Shown here piece by piece: positions 1 through 7,747 of a DNA stretch of 18,738 bases. The DNA comes from Actinomyces sp. HMSC035G02 (lineage in GTDB: Bacteria > Actinomycetota > Actinomycetes > Actinomycetales > Actinomycetaceae). The stretch's first letter is position 1. Each line of letters starts with the position of its first letter. The DNA is taken from the NCBI GenBank assembly GCA_001838165.1, contig KV835886.1, forward strand, positions 47,344-66,081, read 5' to 3'. The notes under the pieces were generated by a model. The model worked only from the letters and a program-made list of their open reading frames with translations. It searched no databases and was not told the origin of the DNA. The translations under genes were made by a program, and so were the position numbers.

Positions 1-24
1 GGCGGGACCCCGAAGGATCCCGCC
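1..24 (-). terminator. Hairpin terminator downstream of the superoxide dismutase gene
   Basis: Read on the minus strand, this is a 10-bp stem with one G-T pair, closed by C-G around a TTCG tetraloop, the very stable UUCG type. It lies about 97 bases after the dismutase stop codon. The window ends here, so any following U-tract cannot be seen. It could also act on a plus-strand transcript from the left. Bases 25-121 hold nothing else recognisable. Confidence 0.6.
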
Positions 25-121
25 TCTCGTTGCGTGCGGTGGCCGTGCCGCCAGCGCCAGAAACTCAGTGCCCGAGCCTCAGCTCAGAAATAACGGCCGC
101 GGTCGCGTCAGGCGCGAACGC

Positions 122-805
122 TCAGTTCTTCCACCAGCCCTTGACGGTGTCGATGGCCTGCGTGCCCAGGTCGGATAGTGCGTTGTGGGCGTTGACCAGG
201 CCGGAGGACAGGCGGGCGGCCTGGAAGCGGGAGGCGACGTTCTCCCAGTTCACCAGGTTCCACCAGGCCTTGACGTAGTCGGCCTTGACGTTGAGGTAAT
301 CCAGGTAGAAGGCGTGCTCCCACATGTCGATCATGAGCAGCGGCACGGTCGCGACCGGGATGTTGCCCTGCTGGTCGGTCATCTGGTAGGTCACGAGGCG
401 CTTGCCGACGGTGTCCCACGCAAGGACGGCCCAGCCGGAGCCCTGCAGGCCCAGGGCAGCGGCGGCGAACTGAGCCTGGAAGGACTCGAACGAGCCGAAG
501 AACTCGTCGATGGCGGCGCCGAGCTCGCCCTCGGGGCGCGAGGCGCCCTCGCCGGTCATGTTGGTCCAGAAGATGGAGTGGTTGGTGTGACCGCCCAGGT
601 TGAAGGCCAGGTTCTTCTCCCACAGGTTGATCGCGGCGAAGTCGCCGGCCCCGCGGGCGGCAGCTAGCTTCTCGAGGGCGGCGTTCGCGCCGGCCACGTA
701 GTTGGCGTGGTGCTTGTCGTGGTGCAGCTCCATGATGCGGCCGGAGATGTGGGGCTCGAGAGCAGCGTAATCGTAGGGAAGTTCGGGCAGGGTGTAGACG
801 GTCAT
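122..805 (-). CDS. sodA: Superoxide dismutase, Mn/Fe family
   Basis: This 227-residue enzyme converts superoxide to oxygen and hydrogen peroxide, protecting against oxidative stress; it has no signal peptide. The iron/manganese SOD fold is clear. Metal ligands are His28 in ELHHDKHH, His76 in [10 protein letters not shown], and Asp160 and His164 in the signature [11 protein letters not shown]; Tyr36 is the gateway tyrosine. Gln145 in TDQQGN sits where the M. tuberculosis iron enzyme has His145, which favours manganese or cambialistic use (inference from family knowledge). The protein is about 20 residues longer than the roughly 207-residue mycobacterial enzyme because of a C-terminal tail after NWENVASRF. 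The ATG at 805 was chosen because it gives the standard [13 protein letters not shown] start and follows AGGAGG by 6 bases. The longer in-frame extension to 943 has no such support. It is apparently monocistronic. Confidence 0.97.
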   Translation of the reverse strand: MTVYTLPELPYDYAALEPHISGRIMELHHDKHHANYVAGANAALEKLAAARGAGDFAAINLWEKNLAFNLGGHTNHSIFWTNMTGEGASRPEGELGAAIDEFFGSFESFQAQFAAAALGLQGSGWAVLAWDTVGKRLVTYQMTDQQGNIPVATVPLLMIDMWEHAFYLDYLNVKADYVKAWWNLVNWENVASRFQAARLSSGLVNAHNALSDLGTQAIDTVKGWWKN

Positions 806-914
806 GATGCTCCTCCTGGGCGTCGTCGTCGTTTGTGTGTTGACTCCAAGGGTAGTACTTAAGTCCCGCCTTGCGTAGGGGTTGTGTGTCACCTTTCGCG
901 CAGTGCGATCAGCG

Positions 915-956
915 ACGAGGCCGGGGCTGATCCTCGCGACCACGCCCCGGCCTCGT
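915..956 (-). terminator. Hairpin terminator after the DUF808 gene
   Basis: A perfect 13-bp inverted repeat, ACGAGGCCGGGGC at 915-927 and its complement at 944-956, surrounds a 16-base loop. It starts 14 bases after the DUF808 stop codon on the minus strand and has no U-tract. The outer stem ACGAGGCCGG recurs in the hairpins at 12461-12502 and 15680-15721, again just after minus-strand genes. Confidence 0.75.
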
Positions 957-970
957 GAAACGACGAACGA

Positions 971-1939
971 TCAGGCCTTCGTGTGCGCCCGACGTACGAG
1001 AGAGGAAGCGCCGACGACGACCCACGCGATGACGGCACCGAGGACGACGCCGAAGATGCCGGATAGGAGAGTCTCGACCAGCCAGGTCGCGAAACCGCCT
1101 GCGGCGGACACCGCGTGCTCGGCGACTTCGAGGATGTGGTGGAAGACGGGGACGCCGACCTCGGCGAGGTTCGCGATGACCAGGTGACCGCCGACCCACA
1201 GCATCGCGACCGTGCCGACCACACCGATGACGCTGAAGATGTGCGGCATGACGCGCACGATCGTGCGGCCGACGTTGTCGACGGGGCCGGGGCGGTTGTC
1301 CTCGGGGTCCAGTGCGCCGCGAGCCAGACGCGCCCCGAAATCGTCGGCCTTGACCAGCAACGCGACGAGGCCGTAGACGAAGAACGTCATGAAGAACGCG
1401 ACCCCGATGAGGACGGCGACGCGCATGACGCCAGTCTCGCCCCCCAGGCCGGCCATTGACACGAGCATGATTTCGGCGCTGAGGATCAGGTCGGTGCGGG
1501 TCGCGGAGGAGACGATGCCCTTCTCGAGTTCCTCGCTGGAGGTGGCGCCGCCCTCCTCGTGCTCCTCGTGGTGGCCGGGCAGCCAACCGAGTTTCTCGAG
1601 GACCTTCTCGCCGCCTTCGAAGCACAGGTACGCGCCGCCCACGACCAGCAGGAATGGGAGGACCTGCGGGGCCAGCCACGTCAGTAGGAGCGCGATCGGC
1701 AGGATAATGAAGAGCTTGTTGATGAGGGAGCCGCGCGCGATCTTGCCGATGATGGGCAGCTCGCGCGCCGGGCTCAGGCCCGACACGTACTGGGGCGTCA
1801 CCGCGGTGTCGTCGATGACGACGCCCACCGCCTTTGAGGAGGCCTTGACGGCGTTCGCTGCGACGTCGTCGATCGACGAGGCCGTGACCTTCGCGAGGGT
1901 CGCGATATCGTCGAGCAGTGCGACAAGTCCACCGGACAT
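971..1939 (-). CDS. DUF808 (YedI-like) multi-pass inner-membrane protein
   Basis: This 322-residue protein matches the DUF808 family (E. coli YedI, about 305 residues), whose role is unknown; no catalytic motif is visible. The start MSGGLVALLDDIATLAKV is the family's typical N-terminus. Hydrophobic segments lie at about 76-106, 151-163, 171-197, 231-256 and 289-312, consistent with several membrane spans. An acidic, histidine-containing stretch (HHEEHEEGG, 123-131) separates the first two. The ATG at 1939 follows AGAGGAGG by about 7 bases; an open frame continues upstream to 2392 but overlaps the divergent methyltransferase and is rejected. The gene is divergent from the methyltransferase, with 79 bases between the two start codons, and is followed by its own hairpin. 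Odd or regulatory features: none beyond the overlapping promoters. Confidence 0.93.
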   Translation of the reverse strand: MSGGLVALLDDIATLAKVTASSIDDVAANAVKASSKAVGVVIDDTAVTPQYVSGLSPARELPIIGKIARGSLINKLFIILPIALLLTWLAPQVLPFLLVVGGAYLCFEGGEKVLEKLGWLPGHHEEHEEGGATSSEELEKGIVSSATRTDLILSAEIMLVSMAGLGGETGVMRVAVLIGVAFFMTFFVYGLVALLVKADDFGARLARGALDPEDNRPGPVDNVGRTIVRVMPHIFSVIGVVGTVAMLWVGGHLVIANLAEVGVPVFHHILEVAEHAVSAAGGFATWLVETLLSGIFGVVLGAVIAWVVVGASSLVRRAHTKA

Positions 1940-1990
1940 GGGGTTTCCTCCTCTGAGCCTGACGTGAGGCTTCTGGTTGGGTACCCGCGC

Positions 1991-2020
1991 ATTGTACGCG
2001 TGGGGATAGGCTTGAGTCAT
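1991..2020 (-). promoter_or_regulatory. Probable promoter of the DUF808 gene
   Basis: On the minus strand a -10 box TACAAT (1991-1996, 5 of 6 to consensus) is separated by 18 bases from a -35 box ATGACT (2015-2020, 4 of 6). The predicted RNA start is near 1984, giving a leader of about 45 bases that includes the AGAGGAGG ribosome site. The -35 box overlaps the start codon of the divergent methyltransferase, so the two promoters probably interfere. Confidence 0.55.
2007..2012 (+). promoter_or_regulatory. -10 box for a leaderless methyltransferase mRNA
   Basis: TAGGCT (TANNNT type) occupies exactly -12 to -7 relative to the A of the ATG at 2019. No ribosome-binding site lies between them. This is the actinobacterial arrangement for leaderless transcripts. 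No convincing -35 box is visible. Confidence 0.6.
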
Positions 2021-3716
2021 GACGACTTCCGTACCCGTCCCCGCCCTCGACCGCGACCTGATTGGGCGCCTGCGCACCGACGTGATCGCCTCGACGTGGA
2101 CCGTTGAGAACCTCCAGACCCTCATCAGCGAGGGCGCGCTGTCCGCTCTCATGCGCGACTCGCGACTGCCCGCCCTCGTCGAGCTCGCGGGCGCGACCGA
2201 CCCCGCTGCGGTCCTCACGCGCTTCTTCATCCTGGGCCTGCCCGAGCGCGCCTCGGCCCTGAACGAGGCCCTCCCGACGCTGGGCGCACGCGGGCTGGAG
2301 TCCCTCGGCCTCGCGGCCACCATCGACGAGGCCGAGGCCGCCTCCGCGCTCGTCATGCCCCCTGCGGGCGGTGCGCCCAAGCGTGAACCCAAGGAGGAGC
2401 GTGAGGAGGCCTCGTCCCCGAAGGCTTCGAGCCTGCCGACGATGCGAGACCCCGACGAGGAGGCCCCCGAGTCCGAGCCCGAGGTCGAGGCAGACTCGTG
2501 GATGCGTGCCCTCTACGACCTGCGACCCCACGCAGCCTCGCTGCCGCGCGGCGATCACGAGTGGTGGGTGGCCTCGGACCTGGGGGAGGTGCAGACCGGC
2601 AAGCCGCTGTCCGACGACCACGTGCTCGGCATCGGCGGCGCGACCCTGACGCTGCTGGAGATGACGGTGCGCGAACGCGTCGACTCGGCCCTCGATGTGG
2701 GTTGCGGCTGCGGCATCCAGGCCCTCTACCTGGCCACGCATGCCGACCGCGTGGTGGCGACCGACCTGTCGTCGCGCGCGTGCGCGCTCACCCAGTTCAA
2801 CGCAGCCCTCAACGAGGCTGTCATCGACGTGCGCGAGGGCTCCCTCTTCGAGCCGGTCGAGGGCGAGACCTTCGACCTCATCGTCACCAACCCGCCCTTT
2901 GTGATCACCCCGGACTCGGTGCGCGGCGCGGCCGGCCTGCTCGAGTATCGCGACGGCGGCATGGACCGCGACAACCTGATCCGCGCGGTCCTGCGCGGCG
3001 CGCCCGCGTGCATGAACGAGGGCGGCACCCTGCAGATGCTCGCCAACTGGGAGATCCCCGCCGACCGCAACCCGGACACTCAGTGGTCGTGGCGCGTGGA
3101 TTCGTGGCTCGATGGCTTGCCGGTGGACGCGTGGGTCGTCCAGCGCGACGTCCTCGACCCCGCGCGCTACGTGGACATGTGGATCCGCGACTCGGGCGGC
3201 CAACTCATGGCCCGCGCCGACTACGAGCGCGCCTTCACCTCGTGGCTGGCCGACTTCCGCCGCGCGGGCACGGGCGCGATCGGCATGGGTTTCGTGGCGC
3301 TGCGCAGGCTCGACGAGGCCGAGGCCGCCTCGGGTGGCAAGCGCGCCTACGACCTGTCCCTCGATGGGCACGCCCCGCGCGGGCGCGACGTGGCGTGGGC
3401 GCTGGCCTCCCTGCGCGCCCCGGAGCTGTGGGACATCGCGCTGACGCGCGCCTCGGATGTGCGCGAGGAGCGCCACTACGTGCCGGGAAGCCCCGACCCG
3501 GAGCTGCTCATCATGCATCAGGGCGGGGGACTGGGCCGTTCCGTGCCCGTCTCCTCGTCCGTGTCGGCGGTTGTGGGTGCTTCCGACGGCGAGCTGACGG
3601 TCGGCCAGATCGCGGCGGCCGTCGCGATGCTCACGTCCGTTGAGGTCGATGACGTGCGCGCCGAGATTGAGGCGCCCCTGCGTGACCTGATCCGCTGGGG
3701 ATTCCTGACGTACTGA
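2019..3716 (+). CDS. Class I SAM-dependent methyltransferase (DUF7059-type, RsmC/HemK-like core)
   Basis: This 565-residue protein carries a Rossmann methyltransferase core. The SAM-binding motif DVGCGCGIQALYL is at 226-238, the acidic strand end VVATDLSS at 245-252, and the catalytic NPPF motif (DLIVTNPPF) at 286-294. NPPF/Y marks enzymes that methylate amide or exocyclic nitrogens of proteins, RNA or DNA (known for HemK and RsmC). The substrate here is unknown; it resembles a widespread actinobacterial family with an extra N-terminal domain (about 1-115) and a C-terminal helical domain (about 500-565, perhaps winged-helix). Residues about 118-160 form an acidic, charged linker rich in E, K, P and S that looks disordered. 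The ATG at 2019 was chosen because a -10 box sits 6 bases upstream and there is no ribosome site, implying a leaderless message. It stands alone, closed by a strong hairpin. Confidence 0.9.
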   Translation: MTTSVPVPALDRDLIGRLRTDVIASTWTVENLQTLISEGALSALMRDSRLPALVELAGATDPAAVLTRFFILGLPERASALNEALPTLGARGLESLGLAATIDEAEAASALVMPPAGGAPKREPKEEREEASSPKASSLPTMRDPDEEAPESEPEVEADSWMRALYDLRPHAASLPRGDHEWWVASDLGEVQTGKPLSDDHVLGIGGATLTLLEMTVRERVDSALDVGCGCGIQALYLATHADRVVATDLSSRACALTQFNAALNEAVIDVREGSLFEPVEGETFDLIVTNPPFVITPDSVRGAAGLLEYRDGGMDRDNLIRAVLRGAPACMNEGGTLQMLANWEIPADRNPDTQWSWRVDSWLDGLPVDAWVVQRDVLDPARYVDMWIRDSGGQLMARADYERAFTSWLADFRRAGTGAIGMGFVALRRLDEAEAASGGKRAYDLSLDGHAPRGRDVAWALASLRAPELWDIALTRASDVREERHYVPGSPDPELLIMHQGGGLGRSVPVSSSVSAVVGASDGELTVGQIAAAVAMLTSVEVDDVRAEIEAPLRDLIRWGFLTY

Positions 3717-3733
3717 TCGTCGTTGTGTGCGTG

Positions 3734-3765
3734 GGCGCCGCGGCTGCAGGGGCAGCCGCGGCGCC
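3734..3765 (+). terminator. Strong hairpin terminator after the methyltransferase
   Basis: A perfect 14-bp stem (GGCGCCGCGGCTGC at 3734-3747, complement at 3752-3765) encloses the 4-base loop AGGG. It starts 17 bases after the stop codon. There is no U-tract, as is common in high-GC actinobacteria. It separates the methyltransferase from the following operon. The stem is symmetric and could also stop antisense transcription. Confidence 0.85.
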
Positions 3766-3863
3766 TCGCCGCATCAGGTGGACTTTGTGGCGTCATTCTA
3801 GGAGTGTCGTCCCCGTGGACAGGGGAGTGGATGAGGCCGACTCCAGATGTGGGACCCCTGTGT

Positions 3864-3869
3864 TAGCCT
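3864..3869 (+). promoter_or_regulatory. Putative -10 box for the SWIM operon
   Basis: TAGCCT (TANNNT type) is followed by a likely RNA start near A3876 and then the ribosome site GAAGGAG at 3886-3892, four bases before the ATG at 3897. No good -35 box was found at 16-19 bases. The intergenic stretch 3717-3896 holds only this and the hairpin at 3734. Confidence 0.4.
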
Positions 3870-3896
3870 GGCGCCACAATCACGCGAAGGAGCGAC

Positions 3897-5291
3897 ATGG
3901 ACTACGAGCTGGCCTACCGCTATGGTGCCCCCTCGCGCCTGGATGAGGGCGCGGGGCTTGCGCTGGCGACATCGGGAGGGTCCACTCCCGAGGGGGAGGC
4001 TGCGCATCCCTATTTCTTCTCGGGCTTCATGGAGCGTCCCGACGTGGTGGCCGCCGGCCTACTCGCGGTCGCACGTGTGGCACGCACCCGCTTCTACGTG
4101 CCGCCGGGCATGGTCGTCGCGCCCGGCGGAGGTCTGACCCGTATCGGGATGCTCGACCCGGTCGTGACCAGCACGGCCGAAGGCCTGCGCTTCGAGTCCT
4201 TTAGTGTCTGCTGCGGCGTGTACGCGCGGCTCGACGTGGAGGCCTCGGCCCTGGACGCGACGCACTGCGCGGTCGGCGTGACCAACGTGGATGTTAATCA
4301 GCCGCTGCGTGCCGCCCTAGCGTCGCTGCGAGCTGGGGAGCCCCTGCACCTGGGTGTAGGCGAGGAGGGGCTGACGGCCACGACCCTGGACGAGGAGGTC
4401 ACGGAGGAGAAGGTGCCGCTGTCCCTGCGCTGGCTCAAGGGATTCGCGGAGACGCAGATGCTCTCCTCCGCGATGATGCCGCTGCACGCGTTGAATACTG
4501 CGCAGGCGCGCGCCTTCATCCGAGGCCTGCCCAGGTCCAGCGCGACGGGCACGGTTATGTGGGCGGGGCGGGCCGTGCGCGGTCTGCGCTTGGGGACCCG
4601 GCCCGCGCCGGGGGCCGCGTGCGTCGCTGGCCCCGAGCGCCTGCGCGTGTTCGAGCCGCTTCTTCATCTCATCACCTCGCTCGAGGCCTACGGACCTGAT
4701 GTGGATGCTGGCAGTGAGCCGGTCGCTTCCCTGTGGGTCGCTCGCCTGCCCGGCGCGCGACTGAGCGTGGGGCTCAGCCCCGCCAAGTCGCGCGGCTTCT
4801 CGGGGGAGGGGGCGGTCCTGGCGTCCCTGGGGGATCCGCGCGTCGAGGAGGACGCGGATATGCTGTCCGCCCTGCTCTCCTTCGAGCCTCGCATCGACAC
4901 GCAGCTTATGGCCGCGCGCTCCGGACTGGCCCCCGACCGGGTGGCCGGCGGCCTGGCACTCCTGGCCTCGAGTGGTCAGGTTGGCTTTGACGTCACCGAG
5001 GGCGCCTACTTTCACCGTCCTCTGCCCGTGCGTCCCGACGCCCTCACCGCTATGCATCCGCGCCTGGTCGGGGCACGCATGCTCATTGAGCGCGGCGCGG
5101 TCACCCACGAGGAGGGGGCGCGCTTCCGTGTCGCCTCGGGCGCAAACCGCTACCGGGTGGAGGTGCCCGCCGACCCTTACGCCATCGGCGAGTACCGCTG
5201 CACCTGCCCATGGTGGATGAAACACAGGGGCGGGCGAGGCCCCTGCAAGCACGTCCTCGCCGTCTCCACGCTGATCAAGGAGGATCAATGA
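3897..5291 (+). CDS. SWIM zinc-finger protein
   Basis: This 464-residue protein ends in a SWIM zinc finger: Cys435-X-Cys437, a 12-residue gap, then Cys450-Lys-His452 (CxC...CxH). SWIM fingers bind DNA or proteins; the family includes E. coli YehQ. The remainder (1-420) has no catalytic motif I recognise, though bacterial SWIM proteins of this size are often encoded beside helical-repeat proteins, MoxR ATPases and VWA proteins. There is no signal peptide or membrane segment, so it is cytoplasmic. The ATG at 3897 follows GAAGGAG by four bases. It is the first gene of a tight operon: its TGA overlaps the next ATG (ATGA), and AAGGAGGA near the end of this gene serves the next. A role as the nucleic-acid or client-binding subunit of a complex with the two downstream proteins is inference. 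Confidence 0.9.
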   Translation: MDYELAYRYGAPSRLDEGAGLALATSGGSTPEGEAAHPYFFSGFMERPDVVAAGLLAVARVARTRFYVPPGMVVAPGGGLTRIGMLDPVVTSTAEGLRFESFSVCCGVYARLDVEASALDATHCAVGVTNVDVNQPLRAALASLRAGEPLHLGVGEEGLTATTLDEEVTEEKVPLSLRWLKGFAETQMLSSAMMPLHALNTAQARAFIRGLPRSSATGTVMWAGRAVRGLRLGTRPAPGAACVAGPERLRVFEPLLHLITSLEAYGPDVDAGSEPVASLWVARLPGARLSVGLSPAKSRGFSGEGAVLASLGDPRVEEDADMLSALLSFEPRIDTQLMAARSGLAPDRVAGGLALLASSGQVGFDVTEGAYFHRPLPVRPDALTAMHPRLVGARMLIERGAVTHEEGARFRVASGANRYRVEVPADPYAIGEYRCTCPWWMKHRGGRGPCKHVLAVSTLIKEDQ

Positions 5292-7747
5292 GTGAGAAGT
5301 CGGATCCGTTCTGGCGGCCAACCACGCTGGATGAATGTGCGGACTTTTGGAGACTGCACCTGTGGACCGAGGCCCACCCAGGCGAGTGGACACTCGATCA
5401 GGTCTACGCGCGCATGCTCGAGATCAACGAGGGCCCGCCCACGGCCCATGACCTGGACGTCAGCTCCAGGGTCACCGGTGCTTGGCTCAAGGGGATCGGA
5501 TTCTTGCGCCTGGCCGAACTGCACGGCGACCTGACCCTCGACCACGATCAGCGGTACCTGACGGCGCTCATCGGCCTCGAACCCGGACTGCAGCTGCCCC
5601 TCATGCGTGCCGATCGGGAGCTGCGCGAGGAGCTGGTGTGGGGGATGCTGCGCCAGGAAGGCAACCGCGGCGTGTCGCTGTCCTCCTCCGACCGTTCTGC
5701 CTCGATGGGCTCGGAGCAAACGCCCGGCTGGTCGCGCACATTCGAAGCGAACGTCAATGAGGGGCTCATCGAACGTGATCGTCTGCTCGATGCCCTCCTG
5801 GAGATGCTGGCGGCCGACCTGCCCTCGGCACGTGCCGGGTGGTATTCGCGCACCCTGCGCCTGCTCGCCATGACCATTGACGAGGCCGAGGCGCGGCAGT
5901 CGACTCTGTGTGCCCTCATGTCGTCTCCCGTCGGGGCAACCGTGACCCTGGCGGTCGGGCACCTGTCCGCCCTCGCCAGGGCTGGTCGCCTCGACCTGGA
6001 GCTGTTTGCGCGCAGCTGCGAGGGAGCGCTCATGGGGTCGAAGGCCAACGCACTCGCAGCCTTGACAATCCTGCGCGGTGGCCTTGAGGTTGTGAACCCC
6101 GGTGGCCTCGAACCTCTGTTGGCGATTGCGCTGTCTTTTCCGCATGCGCAGGTGCAGGCTCTGGCCATCGAGCTGGCGAGTGACGCGCTGCGATCAGGCC
6201 TCCTCGACTCCGCAGCGCTCGGCCGCCTCCTGTCGGACACGGAGTTGGACCCGCTCGTCGCCGATACGATCACACTCCTCGACCCTGGGCATACGGCGAC
6301 TGGCCAGGCCGACCCTGGCCTCGTCCCCGAGGAGGACACTGGCGAGCCGGCTCCCGCCGCCTTCCTGCCGCCTCCCCGCGAGGTGGTTGACCTGGTTCCC
6401 ATGAGCGCCGACGACGTGGTTGGGCGGGTCGGCGTCCTGGCGCAGGGCGCGCAGATGGGGCTCGAATACGAGCTGCTGCTTGCCTTCCTCGCTTCTCCAG
6501 AATTCGACCCGGCCGTGCTGGAATCGTTGCGCCCGCTTGTGCGGCGCCTGACCACGCGCAGATTCGGGTACGAGCGCATGCTCGGAACTCTCCTGCAGAT
6601 AGCCCTCGATGGGGGAGGGGAGGGCGCGGAGAACCCGCTGGCTGCTGGCACTGCCTGGTTGGAAACGGAAAATATGCCGACCCTTCTGCGAGAGCGCATC
6701 ATCGAAGTTGCGGGCCTGGTCGAGCGTGGACGGCACTACCACCTCCTGGCCACGCCCACCGACGATCGCGGAGCTGTGAACCCGCTTATCCTCGTGCACC
6801 GCGCCCTGGACAACGGGGGCGCCACACCCCTTCCAGCCGACCTTACCCAGGCGCTGCTGCGCGTAGACATTGAGCACCCGGACTGCGCGGCCGCGCTCGC
6901 GCTTGTGGAGGAGCGGGAGGTGGACCTGCCTGCCTCCGCCGCTGCCCGCATCCGTCTCGCCCTTGAAGGGGTGGTGCGCAGACGTGTCGAGGGCTATCTG
7001 TCCTCCCTCGCCGTGACGTGGGAAGGGCGCCCCGCCTATGAGTCCGGGAAGCCCAAGGTCGCGCGCGACGGATCGCCGGTCTACGCCTTCTATTTCCCGC
7101 GCGTCGTCGGCGCAGATACGGGCGCGACAGGCCCTGAGCTGGGCGCGCTCGCGGATATTGCGAGCGCCTCGGGTGATTTTACTGCTCACCGATATCTCTA
7201 CCCTGCGTCGGTGCGTCACTTCGCCGTCTGCCTGATCGCCTCGCAGTGGTATGTGCTAGACAGTACGCAGCTGACCGCCGACTGCTACCGGGCCCTGTGT
7301 GAGCACGGCGGGCGCTGGGATTCGCTGTCCGCGGGGCTCCTTGGACAGGCGATGGGCGAGCGCGAGGTCGAGTCGCGCGCGCTCGGTGTCGAGGCCCTGG
7401 CCGCCCTGGTGGCGCGCGGTGACCTCGCCTTCGACCAGGTTGTGTCTGGTTTCGAGGCCGTGGCGCACACCGTGAAACTGAACCGGTGGGCGCGGGCCTT
7501 CGGGGATCTGGGGGACGTGGACCCCCGCCTCGCGCTGGATCTGGCGCTCACGCTGCTGCCCGGGCTCGAGCGAGGGCGCACGGGCATCGGGCAGTTGCTG
7601 GGCGTCGTTACTGCACAGTACGCACGGGCGCAGGCCGAGGGATGGGCACCGCCGCTCGGCGAGGAGTGTATCGGCTGGCTCGGCCTTTTCCGAGGGTCCT
7701 CACAGGCGGCCAAGTATGCGCGCACGCTGAAGGAGATGGGCCAATGA
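5288..7747 (+). CDS. DUF6493-family alpha-helical repeat protein, first copy
   Basis: This 819-residue cytoplasmic protein has no enzymatic motif. Residues about 160-310 resemble the DUF6493 core: RDRLLDALLEMLAADL, then AGWYSRTLRLLAMT...EA, followed by paired amphipathic helices of HEAT type. Residues 335-370 are a Pro/Glu/Gly-rich linker. A second helical block covers about 373-560, and a C-terminal block (about 580-785) ends in helices with TLLPGL. The latter resembles the C-terminal repeat region of DUF6493-type proteins and of the next gene. The ATG at 5288 overlaps the SWIM stop codon (ATGA) and follows AAGGAGGA; an in-frame ATG at 5210 inside the SWIM coding region lacks that fit. Its stop overlaps the third gene in the same way, so all three are likely made in fixed ratio. 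The family name comes from memory of sequence style; the function is unknown. Confidence 0.8.
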   Translation: MSEKSDPFWRPTTLDECADFWRLHLWTEAHPGEWTLDQVYARMLEINEGPPTAHDLDVSSRVTGAWLKGIGFLRLAELHGDLTLDHDQRYLTALIGLEPGLQLPLMRADRELREELVWGMLRQEGNRGVSLSSSDRSASMGSEQTPGWSRTFEANVNEGLIERDRLLDALLEMLAADLPSARAGWYSRTLRLLAMTIDEAEARQSTLCALMSSPVGATVTLAVGHLSALARAGRLDLELFARSCEGALMGSKANALAALTILRGGLEVVNPGGLEPLLAIALSFPHAQVQALAIELASDALRSGLLDSAALGRLLSDTELDPLVADTITLLDPGHTATGQADPGLVPEEDTGEPAPAAFLPPPREVVDLVPMSADDVVGRVGVLAQGAQMGLEYELLLAFLASPEFDPAVLESLRPLVRRLTTRRFGYERMLGTLLQIALDGGGEGAENPLAAGTAWLETENMPTLLRERIIEVAGLVERGRHYHLLATPTDDRGAVNPLILVHRALDNGGATPLPADLTQALLRVDIEHPDCAAALALVEEREVDLPASAAARIRLALEGVVRRRVEGYLSSLAVTWEGRPAYESGKPKVARDGSPVYAFYFPRVVGADTGATGPELGALADIASASGDFTAHRYLYPASVRHFAVCLIASQWYVLDSTQLTADCYRALCEHGGRWDSLSAGLLGQAMGEREVESRALGVEALAALVARGDLAFDQVVSGFEAVAHTVKLNRWARAFGDLGDVDPRLALDLALTLLPGLERGRTGIGQLLGVVTAQYARAQAEGWAPPLGEECIGWLGLFRGSSQAAKYARTLKEMGQ

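Noticed and set aside
857..864. Palindrome ACTTAAGT upstream of the dismutase gene as an operator
   Set aside because: It is only 8 bp, matches no regulator box I know, and no convincing promoter boxes frame it.
1991..1997. ATTGTAC shared between the DUF808 promoter and the toxin-antitoxin operator as a common regulator site
   Set aside because: Both simply contain a -10 box TACAAT on the minus strand. The DUF808 copy lacks the TGTACA pair, so YefM control is not supported.
909..3518. Long minus-strand open frame of 869 codons
   Set aside because: It lies antisense to the methyltransferase and out of frame with DUF808, is very rich in Arg, Gly and His, and has no recognisable domain. It is a typical GC-rich shadow frame.
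4317..5393. Minus-strand open frame of 358 codons opposite the SWIM gene
   Set aside because: It has no domain and biased composition, while the opposite strand encodes a clear SWIM finger.
7486..7743. Upstream extension of the second helical-repeat gene
   Set aside because: It would overlap the preceding gene by 260 bases. The ATG at 7744 has GAAGGAG and an ATGA overlap matching the previous gene junction.
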